A stretch of DNA of 64,000 bases from Pseudomonadota bacterium (GCA_021325655.1 JAJPGT010000100.1:105289-169288); one strand, 5' to 3'; counted from the first letter of the stretch, positions 18,387 to 28,058 are shown. Made by a program: numbers and translations. Notes: a model not told the origin generated them from the sequence alone.

Positions 18387-19556
18387 TCATCGTATTGTAA
18401 CGGAGCCTGAGCCGGCCTCCGCGTGCCCCGGGGCGTGATCGGGCTCGACGATGACGAGGTTGTCGCGATCCAGGGCGCCCCAGGCAGTGACCTCCCAGTT
18501 GTCGTGGGCATCGGCCGCGGGGATCCACGCCGGCAGCGGCATCAGCAGGTAGTCGGCCAGGGCGACCAGGAACGGCTCGTACTGGGCGCGCAGCACACCC
18601 AGGCGCTTCTGAAAGCGCTCTGGCTCCAGGATACGCACACCGGCCGCCGCCAGCCCCTCGCAGAGCTGCCGCGCCTGGTCGGGCGGAAGCCGATCTGTCG
18701 GCTCGCCACGCGGCGGAGTGTTGAACACCTGGCTCAGGTCGGCCGCGGCATGCCGTCCGATGGCGAAGGTGAACCGCGCTGACCGAGAGAGGCCCTCGAT
18801 GCCGGCGAGGGCGAGCGCGCTGACGTCGAGGATCATCGCTAGCGCCCCGAGCCAGGACTGATTGTCGTGCTGCGAGCGGAAATAGGCGAGCGGCGGATAT
18901 GAGAGGTGGCTCTCCAGGAGCCGCGCCGCCCACACCTCCCACTCCTGCAGGAACCGCTCGACCGCGCGCACATCCCCGCCATCCATATTCCGGCGGAAGA
19001 ACTCCAGCGCGGTGGGGGGCGAGCCAGCGCGAGCGTCCAGCAGGCCGACGTCCAGCTCGCGCTCGGCGAACTTCTGGTGGAAGGCGGGGATAAAGCCGAT
19101 CATCAGCGCCAGAAAGCCAAAGCCTGTGCCGACTTCCACCACCGTCGCCGCCCGCGCCGCCGGCGTGCGCGGGGTGACGTCGCCGAGCCCGAGGGTGAAG
19201 AATGTCGTCCCGCTCGCGTAAAGGGCGGTGGCGAACGAGCTCGGCTCGGCCTGTCCTGCCCGGGCGATGCCGAGCCACCAGAGCAGCCCGGCGAAGCCAC
19301 ACACCAGCGCGGACGACCAGATGGCAAGCAGGAGCAGTAGCGACAGCGGGCCATAGAACCCGAGGTAGGTCTCGCGCTGCTGGCCGGCTGGCAGCCGACG
19401 GGCGAGGGCCGCCCAGGGCCGCCAGGTGAGACGATAGATGACCTGCGTGAGCGTGAGGCGCCGCTGGACGCGCCGCGGCAGGACGATCGTCTCGAACGCA
19501 TCCCATAGCACCAGGCCAATCAGGAGGACCCCCGCGATCGCCGCGATCGCTTCCAT
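18387..19556 (-). CDS. Ion-channel (two-TM K+-channel-like) membrane protein
   Basis: TM segments flanking pore-like ALYASGTTFFTLGLGDVTPRT; start at MEAIAAIAGVLLIG is a choice, ORF is open further upstream. Confidence 0.78.
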   Translation of the reverse strand: MEAIAAIAGVLLIGLVLWDAFETIVLPRRVQRRLTLTQVIYRLTWRPWAALARRLPAGQQRETYLGFYGPLSLLLLLAIWSSALVCGFAGLLWWLGIARAGQAEPSSFATALYASGTTFFTLGLGDVTPRTPAARAATVVEVGTGFGFLALMIGFIPAFHQKFAERELDVGLLDARAGSPPTALEFFRRNMDGGDVRAVERFLQEWEVWAARLLESHLSYPPLAYFRSQHDNQSWLGALAMILDVSALALAGIEGLSRSARFTFAIGRHAAADLSQVFNTPPRGEPTDRLPPDQARQLCEGLAAAGVRILEPERFQKRLGVLRAQYEPFLVALADYLLMPLPAWIPAADAHDNWEVTAWGALDRDNLVIVEPDHAPGHAEAGSGSVTIR

Positions 19557-19792
19557 CGCCTCCGCTTCACCTTCCGCCCCGTGGCCAGGTCCCGCCACGC
19601 CGCCGTACCCCCGGGTTAGCCAGGGGCGCGGCGGCACTCTGAGCGGCACAGATAGCCCCCGCCTCCGCCCACGCGGCGCTGTCCTCACCAGCATTGTACG
19701 GGTAGCGGCCTGTCCCTCTGGCGCTCGATGCGATATGGCGGCCGTCGTCGGGCCGCTGGATGGTATAACGGCCTGCCCATGGCACGGATCCC

Positions 19793-21331
19793 TTGCCCCC
19801 GGAGGTCGCCATCACCCTCGCGCTTCGCCGACCCGCGCCGCCGGTCGCCCTGACCACACGCCGCTGGTTGTTCGCTGCCGCGCTCGCGCCGCTGCTGGGC
19901 CTCCGCCTGTACCACCTGCACCGCTACGTGCTGCGCGGCGACGAGGGGGTGTACCTGGAGAGCCTGCTGCTGATGGCGCGGGGCTATCTGCCGTTCCGCG
20001 ATTTCTTCTGCTCGCAAGGGCCGCTGTTCCTGCCGCTGCTCTATCCCTTCACGCTGCTGGGAAGCGGCGTCTTCTGGCCGCGCCTCGGGGTGGTGCTCTA
20101 CACGCTGGTCGGACTGCTCGCGGCCGCGGCCCTGGGACGGCGGCTCGGCGGACCTGTCGCCGGCGTCGCGAGCCTCGTCGTGCTCGGGCTGAGCCCGAAC
20201 CTGCTGTTCGTCTCGCGGCTGACGCTGGCCGAGGGGCCGGCGCTCGGACTGGCCACGGCTGCTGTCTGGCTCGCTACTCGGGCCCCGGCGCGCCCCTGGC
20301 TGGCCGGCTCTGCCGCGATGCTCGCCGCGGCGCTGCTGGTCAAGCCGATGCTCGCCCCGGCTGGCCTGGCGGTCCTGGCGCTGGCGTTGGCGCCGCGGCT
20401 GCGCGCCCGCGCCTGGGGGGCGCTCGCGGTGGACCTGGCGTTGATGGCCGCGGTCGCGCTGCTGGTGCTGGCCGTCGTGGTGGCGCCGTTCGGCATCGCT
20501 AACGTGCTGGACCAGCTCGTCGCCTTCCACACAGAGGTAACCCGGGTGGAGCAGCGGGGACGCCTGGTTGGCGGCTGGGACAATCTGGCGAGCGCGCTGC
20601 CGAAGCTGGCAGACGAAGGCCCGGGGCTGTACGCCCTCGGCACGGTCGGGCTCCTGCTCGCCCTCCGGGCGCGCCAAGCGCTCGGGCTGGGGGTGATCCT
20701 CTGGCTGCTCGGGACAGCCGCGCTACTCTGGATCTATGTGCCCTTCTACGATCGCTACCTGGCGTTTCTGCTACCGCCGCTGGCGCTGCTGGCCGGCCTG
20801 GCCGTCGCGGCACCCTTCCAGCCGCGGCACGTGCCCGGGCCGCCGCGGGCGCTCGCAGCCCTGGCGGCGCTGCTCTTCCTCGCCACGCTGCCGGGCGTGG
20901 TGACGCGCGCGGTGGACGTCGCCGAGGCGCGCTGGGAGCCGCTGCGCCGGCTCGAGTACCAGGCCGCGGTCGACCTCGCCGCCCAGAGCGCGCCCGACGC
21001 CTTCGTCGCCACGGACAACCAGTCCGTCGCTTACATGGCCGGGCGGTCCGTCCCGCCACCGCTGGTCGATACCTCCGAGGCGCGCGTCACCAGCGGCTCG
21101 CTCAAGACCGAGCAGGTGCTGCGGGCGCTGGACGAATACCGCGTCGACGCGCTCGTGTGGTGGTCGAGCGACCGCTTCGGTAAGCTGCGAGGGCTGCAGA
21201 AGCAGCTCGACGCGAGCTTCCAGAGAGCGATCCAGTACGACGACGACCGGGCCCTGTGGCTGCGGCGCGGCGCCGCCCCCGTGGCGGGGACGCCGCCCGC
21301 GGCCGACGAGCCCGGGCCGCCAGGGAGCTGA
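19793..21331 (+). CDS. GT39-like multi-TM glycosyltransferase/membrane protein
   Basis: LRLYHLHRYVLRGDEGVYLESLLLMARGYLPFRDFFCSQGPLFLPLLYPF with repeated TM segments; TTG start per ORF track. Confidence 0.75.
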   Translation: MPPEVAITLALRRPAPPVALTTRRWLFAAALAPLLGLRLYHLHRYVLRGDEGVYLESLLLMARGYLPFRDFFCSQGPLFLPLLYPFTLLGSGVFWPRLGVVLYTLVGLLAAAALGRRLGGPVAGVASLVVLGLSPNLLFVSRLTLAEGPALGLATAAVWLATRAPARPWLAGSAAMLAAALLVKPMLAPAGLAVLALALAPRLRARAWGALAVDLALMAAVALLVLAVVVAPFGIANVLDQLVAFHTEVTRVEQRGRLVGGWDNLASALPKLADEGPGLYALGTVGLLLALRARQALGLGVILWLLGTAALLWIYVPFYDRYLAFLLPPLALLAGLAVAAPFQPRHVPGPPRALAALAALLFLATLPGVVTRAVDVAEARWEPLRRLEYQAAVDLAAQSAPDAFVATDNQSVAYMAGRSVPPPLVDTSEARVTSGSLKTEQVLRALDEYRVDALVWWSSDRFGKLRGLQKQLDASFQRAIQYDDDRALWLRRGAAPVAGTPPAADEPGPPGS

Positions 21332-21333
21332 GC

Positions 21334-21759
21334 ATGACGAACGGGAGCGGGCGGCTGGCCGGCCGGGTGGCGATCGTCACCGGCGCGGCGTGGGGCATCG
21401 GCAAGGGCGCCGCGCGCGTCTTCGCCGCCACGGGGGCGCGGGTGGTGATCGCGGTCGACTTCGGCCCCCAGGGCGTCCGCTGCAACGCCATCTGCCCGGG
21501 CTGGATCGTGGCCGAGCGCGAGGAGGAGCACGTTCGCCAGGTCCCAGCCCTGCTCAGCGACGGGATGCTCGCCTACCCGCTCCGCCGCCCTGGCCGCCCG
21601 CGCAACATCGGCCAGGCAGCGCTGTTCCTGGCCTCCGACGAGTCCAGCTTCATCACTGGCCAGGCGCTGGTGGGAGATGGCGGGCTGACCGCGCAGCTCC
21701 AGGATAGCCTGGTGCCCGTCTTCCGCGACGACTACCTCGGCCGCGCCGCGACCGAGTGA
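21334..21759 (+). pseudogene. Short-chain dehydrogenase with internal in-frame deletion
   Basis: N-term RVAIVTGAAWGIGKGAARVFAATGARVVIA joined directly to C-term VDFGPQGVRCNAICPGWI...AALFLASDESSFITGQALVGDGG; Ser/YxxxK catalytic segment missing. Confidence 0.85.
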
Positions 21760-21782
21760 GCCCGGCCAGCGTGGCGGCTCGT

Positions 21783-22502
21783 TCATCTCCCCGCTGAGCG
21801 GGAAAAGCGGCGCCGAGACGGCAACGCATAGTACACCGCCACCAGGAAGCAGAGTGCCAGGCTGGCCCCGACGCTCAGGAAGGCGAGCCCAAGCGCGGCC
21901 ACGTAGGTCAGCATCGAGAGCAGCCCGCGTCGGTGGCGCTGGCGCAGATACTCGGGCGAGAGCTCGCCGCGCAGCAGCCCGGCCCGGGCCGCGTAGCGCC
22001 AGACCAGGTTGTACATCACCCCGGCGCCAAGCAGGGTGCCCGAGTACACCGCCTCCGCCAGGTAGCCCTCGGCGTCTGGGCGCGGCAGGTACTCCGCGAC
22101 GAGCGCGGTGGCGAAGGGGAGGAAGGCGATGCACATGAGAAACAGCGTGTTGAGCAGCATCAGCACGTGATCGGAGTGCTCGAAGTGCTCGAACAGTTCG
22201 TGGTGATTGGCCCACCAGATGCCGATGACGACGAAGCTCACCACGTAGCCGACGTAGGCGGGCCACTGGCCGAGCAGCGCGGGGAGCAGGCCGCGCTCCA
22301 CCTGGGGGACGTGGATGTCCAGCACCAGCAACGTGATCGCGATGGAGAAGACGCCATCGCTGAACGCCTCCAGCCGATCGAGCCCGCGGTCGCGCTCCAC
22401 CTGCCGATTCCCCAGGCGCCAGAGCACGCGCCCCTCTCCCTGGCAGGCCACCAGCGCAGCGACGCGCCGATTCGCGGCCGCCGCCCGCTCGCGGCCTGCC
22501 AC
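21783..22502 (-). CDS. TMEM175/DUF1211-family membrane protein
   Basis: DRLEAFSDGVFSIAITLLVLDIHVP, YVVSFVVIGIWWANHHELFEHFEHSDHVLMLLNTLFLMCIAFLPFATALV. Confidence 0.88.
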   Translation of the reverse strand: MAGRERAAAANRRVAALVACQGEGRVLWRLGNRQVERDRGLDRLEAFSDGVFSIAITLLVLDIHVPQVERGLLPALLGQWPAYVGYVVSFVVIGIWWANHHELFEHFEHSDHVLMLLNTLFLMCIAFLPFATALVAEYLPRPDAEGYLAEAVYSGTLLGAGVMYNLVWRYAARAGLLRGELSPEYLRQRHRRGLLSMLTYVAALGLAFLSVGASLALCFLVAVYYALPSRRRFSRSAGR

Positions 22503-23629
22503 TAGCGCGCCGCGGCCACCGGGCTCAGGATCGCCGCCAGCCGCTCGGCGACGATCTCCTCCTCGCCCGGCTCCAGCGTCTCCGGGTTGATGTAGATGCC
22601 GTCCGGCGGGGCAAAGGCGACCTCGATGCCGGGATCACCCAGGTGCAGCCGCGCCCTGGCCTCGGCCGCGCTCACGCCCAGCCGCGCCGCGTCCCAGCGC
22701 AGCAGCGCCCGTGGGATCGGCTGCCCGGCTTCGCTAGGGAAGCTGCGCTCGGCGCGCATCCCGGGCAGATGTCCGAAGCGTTCGATGAAGAGCCGGACGA
22801 CCGTCTCGTAGCGCTGGGAGAGGGCCTCCTGGTCCTGAGCCAGATACCACTCGACCGCGGCAAGCAGACCGATCATCTCCTCCTTGCCCACCTTCATCGG
22901 CCGACCCAGGCGCTGGTGCGGGGCGGCGTTCTGCCGCACGGCCTCGATCAGGTCGCTGCGGCCGACGATCAGCCCGCTGGCCTGCGGCCCCCGCAGCCCC
23001 TTGCCGCCACTGAAGACGACCAGGTCCGCCCCCATCTGCGTCAAGCGCCAGAGGTTGTCACGGGGCGGGAGCTGCGCCGCGGCGTCCACAACGACCGGAA
23101 TGTCGCGGGCGTGCGCCAGGGCGATCACCGTCTCCAGCGGCAGCGCCCCGGCGCTGAGATGGCTGCCGGCGAAGAAGAAGACCGCCGCGGTCCGCTCGTT
23201 TAGTGCCGCCTCCAGCTCCCACTCGAACGTCTGGACAATGTTGCCGACCTCGACCAGCCGCGCCCCGGCTAGCAGGATCGCCGGGTCGTAGGGGTTGCGC
23301 TGCGAGCGGTGGACGACGACTTCGTTCCGCAGCCCCTCTAGGCTCGGCAGATGGGCGATCGCGCGCAGGTCGCCGCGTGTCATGCAGGCGAGCGTGCTCA
23401 GGAACAACCCCGCCGAGGCACCGGTGCAGACGAAGGCCGCCTCGTTCTGCGTCAGCTCCGCGATGCGGCGGCCCACCTTGAGCTGCAGGTCGTGCATGTC
23501 GACGAAGGCGCCAGCCGCCTCCACCATCGCCTCGAGCACGGGACGCGGCATGCGCGTCCCGCCCAGCCGGGTCAGCGTGGCGTCTGCGTTGATGACGCGC
23601 TTCACGCCCAGATCGTCGTAATAGCCCAT
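22502..23629 (-). CDS. SelA-like PLP-dependent enzyme (aminotransferase V-like/D-glucosaminate-6-P ammonia-lyase-like)
   Basis: MGYYDDLGVKRVINADATLTRLGGTRMPRPVLEAM, CTGASAGLFLSTLA, VVDAAAQLPPRDNLWR, GADLVVFSGGKGLRGPQASGL. Confidence 0.85.
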   Translation of the reverse strand: MGYYDDLGVKRVINADATLTRLGGTRMPRPVLEAMVEAAGAFVDMHDLQLKVGRRIAELTQNEAAFVCTGASAGLFLSTLACMTRGDLRAIAHLPSLEGLRNEVVVHRSQRNPYDPAILLAGARLVEVGNIVQTFEWELEAALNERTAAVFFFAGSHLSAGALPLETVIALAHARDIPVVVDAAAQLPPRDNLWRLTQMGADLVVFSGGKGLRGPQASGLIVGRSDLIEAVRQNAAPHQRLGRPMKVGKEEMIGLLAAVEWYLAQDQEALSQRYETVVRLFIERFGHLPGMRAERSFPSEAGQPIPRALLRWDAARLGVSAAEARARLHLGDPGIEVAFAPPDGIYINPETLEPGEEEIVAERLAAILSPVAAAR

Positions 23630-23710
23630 CGCCGTACCCTCCCCGCACCAGCGCAAGCGCGGCACCGACGGCGGCGGGGGACAGCACCTCGCCGCCGCCG
23701 CTCGCCACAC

Positions 23711-24469
23711 TCATCGCTTCAGTATCCCACCATTCACGTCGAGCGTCGCCCCGGTGATGTACCCCGCCTCCTCCGAGGCCAGGAAGCGAACTGTCGCGGC
23801 GATCTCCGCCGGAGAGCCGAGCCGCCCGAGCGGGATCAGCGCCACGACCGCGCGGAGCTGCTCCGGGGTCAGGCTGTCGCTCATCCCGGTGTCGATCTGG
23901 CCTGGCGCCACCGCGTTGACGGTCACGCCGAAGGGCGCCAGGTCGCGCGCGAGCGTACGGGTGAAGGCGAGCAGCCCACCCTTGGAGGCCGAGTAGGCGA
24001 CCGAGCCGCTCACCCCACCCGTCTGCGCGGTGATCGAGGCGATGTTGACGATCCGGCCCCAGCGCCGCTCGCGCATTGCCGGCGCCAGCGCCTGGCACAG
24101 CAGGTACGGGCCGGTGAGATTGGTTCGCAGCGCCTGCTCCCAGGTGGCGAGATCGACCGCCCAGACCGGGCCACGCGAGAGCACACCGGCGTTGTTGACC
24201 AGCACATCCACCGGGCCGAGCACGTCCGTGCAGTGCGCGGCGATCCGGGCGACGTCGCCGGGCAGCCCGACGTCGCCAGCACACACCACGGCCCGGCCAC
24301 CGGCCGCCTGGATCTCGGCCGCAACTGCGGCGAGCGGCGGCTCGCTCCGCCCAACCAGCGCCACCGCGGCGCCGGCGCGCGCCAGCTCCAGGGCGATGGC
24401 GCGCCCCAGCCCCCGGCCGGCGCCGGTGACGAGCGCGATTCGTCCGCGCAGCGAGAACGGCTCGGCCAC
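23711..24469 (-). CDS. SDR-family oxidoreductase
   Basis: ALVTGAGRGLGRAIAL, NNAGVLSRGP, SVAYSASKGGLLAFTRTLA, NAVAPGQIDTGM. Confidence 0.93.
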   Translation of the reverse strand: MAEPFSLRGRIALVTGAGRGLGRAIALELARAGAAVALVGRSEPPLAAVAAEIQAAGGRAVVCAGDVGLPGDVARIAAHCTDVLGPVDVLVNNAGVLSRGPVWAVDLATWEQALRTNLTGPYLLCQALAPAMRERRWGRIVNIASITAQTGGVSGSVAYSASKGGLLAFTRTLARDLAPFGVTVNAVAPGQIDTGMSDSLTPEQLRAVVALIPLGRLGSPAEIAATVRFLASEEAGYITGATLDVNGGILKR

Positions 24470-25380
24470 TACCCCTTCAGCGCACCCTCGGTGAGACCGC
24501 GGATATACCAGCGCTGGACGATCGCGAAGATCACGATGCCCGGTATGACGCTCATCACGTACACCGCGGCGATGCGCGGCCAGGCCCAGGCACCCATCCC
24601 GCCGAATACCGTGCCGAGCACCTGCGGCATCGTGAACACCTCCTGCTCATTGATGAGCGTTCGCTCGAGCAGGAACTCGCCCCAGGCGGTGACGAACACC
24701 ACCATGATCACTACGACGATACCGTTCCAGGCCAGCGGGAGCATGATCGACCAGAGGGTGCGGAACGCACCCGCGCCATCGATGCGCGCCTGGTCGGCGA
24801 TCTCCTTGGAGATGCCCTCGAAGATGCCCTTCATGATGAAGATGCACAGCGCCAGCGACAGCGTGGTGTACGGCAGGATTAGCCCCGGGTTCACGTTCAG
24901 CAGCCCGAGCGACTTCTGGAGCTGGAAGACCGCGATCAAGGCGGTGATGCGGGTGGGGAAGAACAGCGATGCCACCAGGAAGGAGAAGACGATGCGCCGG
25001 CCCCACATGCGGGTGTGGGCCAGCGCGTAGCCGCCCAGCACCGCGCTGACCGTGGTGGTGATGATCGTCCCGAAGGTGGCGATGAAGCTGTTGCGGAAGT
25101 TCTTCGGGATCGTCGAGATGTGCTGCAGCACGTAGGAGTAGTGGGTGAAGTCGAAGTGCTTCGGCCAGAGGTTGCCCTGGTAGGCATCGGGGAGCGACTT
25201 GATAGACAGGATCACCACCCAGAGCAGCGGCAGGATGATGATCGCGACAAATAGCATCAAGATCGCGTGGCGGATCACCGTGCCAGCCGGCACCCGCCGG
25301 CCGGGCCGGGGCGCCGTGCGTGCCTCGGCGCGCGCTGGAGCACGGACCTCGGTGCGGATTTCAGTAGTGGCCATGCGCAC
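24469..25380 (-). CDS. Carbohydrate ABC transporter permease (MalG-like)
   Basis: EAA-loop region KEIADQARIDGAGAFRTLWSIMLPL. Confidence 0.93.
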   Translation of the reverse strand: MRMATTEIRTEVRAPARAEARTAPRPGRRVPAGTVIRHAILMLFVAIIILPLLWVVILSIKSLPDAYQGNLWPKHFDFTHYSYVLQHISTIPKNFRNSFIATFGTIITTTVSAVLGGYALAHTRMWGRRIVFSFLVASLFFPTRITALIAVFQLQKSLGLLNVNPGLILPYTTLSLALCIFIMKGIFEGISKEIADQARIDGAGAFRTLWSIMLPLAWNGIVVVIMVVFVTAWGEFLLERTLINEQEVFTMPQVLGTVFGGMGAWAWPRIAAVYVMSVIPGIVIFAIVQRWYIRGLTEGALKG

Positions 25381-25389
25381 TCCCCGTTC

Positions 25390-26334
25390 TTAGCCGTCGC
25401 GGTCGCGGAGGACCCAGAACATCGCGGCGACCACGATCAGCACGACCGCGGCGCCGATCCAGCCGATGGCGGCAGCGTAGCCCTGCGGCCAGGATCCGAT
25501 CTGGAACGCCAGATCCCACATGTACACTGTCCAGGTATACGTCGGCTTGGAGCGGTCGAAGCCGAAGATCAGATACTCGTCAATGACCGCCATCGCCGAG
25601 CCGAAGCGAAGCACCACCAGGATCAGCAGGATCGGCCGCAGCCGCGGGACAGTGACTCGCCAGAACATCTGCCACTCGTTCGCGCCGTCCACCTTGGCTG
25701 CCTCGAATAGCTCCTTGGGGATCGAGGCCAGGCCGGCGAGGAAGAACATGGTGTGATAGCCCAGGCCCCACCAGACCTCCATCAGCGCGATCGAGCCCAT
25801 AGTTAGCCAGAGATTGTCGCTGATCCACTGCGGGGCATTGGCCTTATTGAACAGGCCGACGTCGATAAGAATCGTGTTGAACGGACCGATATTGAAGTTA
25901 TAGAGCCATTTCCAGAGCACGAAAATAAGCGGGCCAGGGATCACAGCAGGAATGAGCAGGACCGTACGATAGAAACCGCCAAGCCAGCCACTCTTCACCC
26001 GGTCGATCATCACCGCCAGGACCATCGGGATGAAGATCGTCCCCGGCAGGAAGAGAATGGTGAATACCGCGGCGCGGAGCAGGCCCACGTGGAGTTGCGG
26101 GTCTTGCAGCGCCTGAATGTAGTTGCTCAGGCCAATGAAGTTGCCGGTCTTTCGCTCCGCGTCAATGTATTGAAGATCGGTAAAACTGATGTAGAAAACC
26201 TTGATAATCGGGTACAGCGCCCAGCCGCAGAAAAAGAACAGGGTGGGGATCAGGAAGATCCAGCCGGTGAGATTCCGTCCCACCCAGAGGGAGAGTCGGG
26301 AGGACTCACCCCCACGAACCGCTACTGCCGCCAT
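25390..26334 (-). CDS. Sugar ABC transporter permease (MalF/UgpA-like)
   Basis: LASIPKELFEAAKVDGANEWQMFWRVTVPRLRPILLI. Confidence 0.93.
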   Translation of the reverse strand: MAAVAVRGGESSRLSLWVGRNLTGWIFLIPTLFFFCGWALYPIIKVFYISFTDLQYIDAERKTGNFIGLSNYIQALQDPQLHVGLLRAAVFTILFLPGTIFIPMVLAVMIDRVKSGWLGGFYRTVLLIPAVIPGPLIFVLWKWLYNFNIGPFNTILIDVGLFNKANAPQWISDNLWLTMGSIALMEVWWGLGYHTMFFLAGLASIPKELFEAAKVDGANEWQMFWRVTVPRLRPILLILVVLRFGSAMAVIDEYLIFGFDRSKPTYTWTVYMWDLAFQIGSWPQGYAAAIGWIGAAVVLIVVAAMFWVLRDRDG

Positions 26335-26352
26335 TGCTCCATCTCGCTCCCC

Positions 26353-26384
26353 GGGCAGGGCGGCGCTCTCGCGCCGCCCTGCCC
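26353..26384. promoter_or_regulatory. Intercistronic perfect 14-bp hairpin between substrate-binding protein and permease genes
   Basis: GGGCAGGGCGGCGC-TCTC-GCGCCGCCCTGCCC. Confidence 0.8.
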
Positions 26385-26414
26385 TTCAACGCCTCGGTAG
26401 AGGTCTACGATGTG

Positions 26415-27833
26415 CTACGGGTTCTTCCGATTCTCCGCCGCCACCGCGTCCTTGGCCTCTTGCGCCGCCTGCTTCGGATCCGAGTACTCGCCCTTCAGGT
26501 ACTTCTCCCAGTAGGGCTGGCCGATGAAGAACTGCTGCAAGCCGTACTTGTGGTTCGGGATCGCCATCGCCACGTCGAGCTGCTTGCGGATCAGCGGGAC
26601 GAAGTCCTGCATCCAGTCCGGCGGGTTGGCGTCCCACTTCGCGTACAGCGACTTGTACGGCGGAAGCTGGCCGGGGTGCGCCGTCGGCGTGCCCTGGATC
26701 GACGCCTTCCAGATCCGCTCGTCGTAGGTGAGCTTCTTCAGGTATTGAACCGCCTGCTCCTTGTTCTGGCCGTACTTGAACAGGCAGGAGCCGGTGGTCC
26801 AGAACACGGTCGAGCCAACCCCGCCCTGGAACTTCGGCAGCGCCGCCAGCTTCAGCTTGGTGGGGTCCGGCCAGGTGTTGGCCATCCGCAGCGGCGCGTT
26901 GAAGTACTTGCAGTAGTAGGCCACTTCCTGCGCCGCGAACATGTTCTCGTCCGGCGTGTCGTTGACGCCGCCGTCGATCGTCCCCGGGTTCAGCACGTTC
27001 GGCCCGGACAGGTCCTTCATCTTCTTCATGAGCTGCAGCGCTTGGATCGCCGGGTCGCTCGTGAAGTCGAACAGCTTCCCGCCGAAGTCGTCGGTGTAGT
27101 AGACGTCGGTGGAGAGGCTGTGGGTGAACGGCGCCAGCGAGCGCCAGCCGTGGGCATCGAAGGTGACGCCGTATGGCGCCGCCCCGCTGTCGATCACCTG
27201 CTTGCCGAACTGCAGGTAGGTATCCCAGTCCGTGGGTGGGTTGCCGGTGATGCCGGCCTTGTCGGTGATGTCGCTGTTCCAGCCCATGCCGATGATGTCG
27301 AGCAGGAATGGCCAGCTATACAGCTTCCCGTCAACGGTGCACTCGTTGCGGATCGACGGAATCAGGTCGTCCAGGAACGACGTGTCGACGTAGGGATCCC
27401 ACGGCTCGATGACGTCGGCCTTGATGAGCGCGGTCATCTCGACGAAAGGCGTCATTCCGACGTAGACGTCCCAGGTGCTCGTCTTGTCCTTCGCCTCGGC
27501 AACGAAGCGGTCGATGCCGAAGCCCTGAACCGGGGCGATCTGGAAGTTCAGCGGGTAGGTCTGCGAGAACTCCTGGTTGATCGTCGGGATATCCGGGTGC
27601 AGGTTGGTGATCCAGGAATAGAACGTGGGGGTGAGCGGACGCTGCTGGGCCTTGATGGTGTAGCTCGGGCCGGCGGCCACCGGGGCCGGCGCCTGTGCCG
27701 CCGCCGCCAGCGCCTCGGAGCTTGCGAGCGCGCTCACCGCGGCCGCAGCCAGGCCAACCTGGCCGACGCGCACCACGAACTGGCGCCGCGTCAGCTTCCT
27801 GGACACCGGCTGGTCCTGGGAAGACGATGCCAT
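26415..27833 (-). CDS. Extracellular sugar-binding protein of ABC transporter, Tat-type signal
   Basis: Signal SRKLTRRQFVVRVGQVGLAAAAVSALASSEALA; upstream of two sugar permeases; 472 aa. Confidence 0.88.
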   Translation of the reverse strand: MASSSQDQPVSRKLTRRQFVVRVGQVGLAAAAVSALASSEALAAAAQAPAPVAAGPSYTIKAQQRPLTPTFYSWITNLHPDIPTINQEFSQTYPLNFQIAPVQGFGIDRFVAEAKDKTSTWDVYVGMTPFVEMTALIKADVIEPWDPYVDTSFLDDLIPSIRNECTVDGKLYSWPFLLDIIGMGWNSDITDKAGITGNPPTDWDTYLQFGKQVIDSGAAPYGVTFDAHGWRSLAPFTHSLSTDVYYTDDFGGKLFDFTSDPAIQALQLMKKMKDLSGPNVLNPGTIDGGVNDTPDENMFAAQEVAYYCKYFNAPLRMANTWPDPTKLKLAALPKFQGGVGSTVFWTTGSCLFKYGQNKEQAVQYLKKLTYDERIWKASIQGTPTAHPGQLPPYKSLYAKWDANPPDWMQDFVPLIRKQLDVAMAIPNHKYGLQQFFIGQPYWEKYLKGEYSDPKQAAQEAKDAVAAENRKNP

Positions 27834-27947
27834 CTATCTCCTCCTGCTCGGTTCGATCTTCGCGCCTCGGCACGGCTGGGCGCTACAACACGGGCAGCGC
27901 GTGACCTGTGTCCACGCAGCGTGTTGCTGGCCTGGACGCGTGCCCAG

Positions 27948-27976
27948 ACTCTAATCAGGCGGAAGGTCTTTGTCAA
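27948..27976 (-). promoter_or_regulatory. Putative sigma-70-type promoter for the sugar ABC operon
   Basis: On the minus strand TTGACA - 17 nt - TAGAGT, about 115 nt upstream of the SBP start. Confidence 0.55.
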
Positions 27977-28058
27977 CACCTTTTTAGGGGGAGGAATCGT
28001 CTGTCGCCAGTCGACATCCTCCACCCCGCCCTGACCCGCCTGGTCGCCTCAGCCCGGC

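Noticed and set aside
26334-28034. 566-aa plus-strand ORF
   Set aside because: Antisense to the sugar-binding-protein gene; Arg/Val/Leu-rich artefact.
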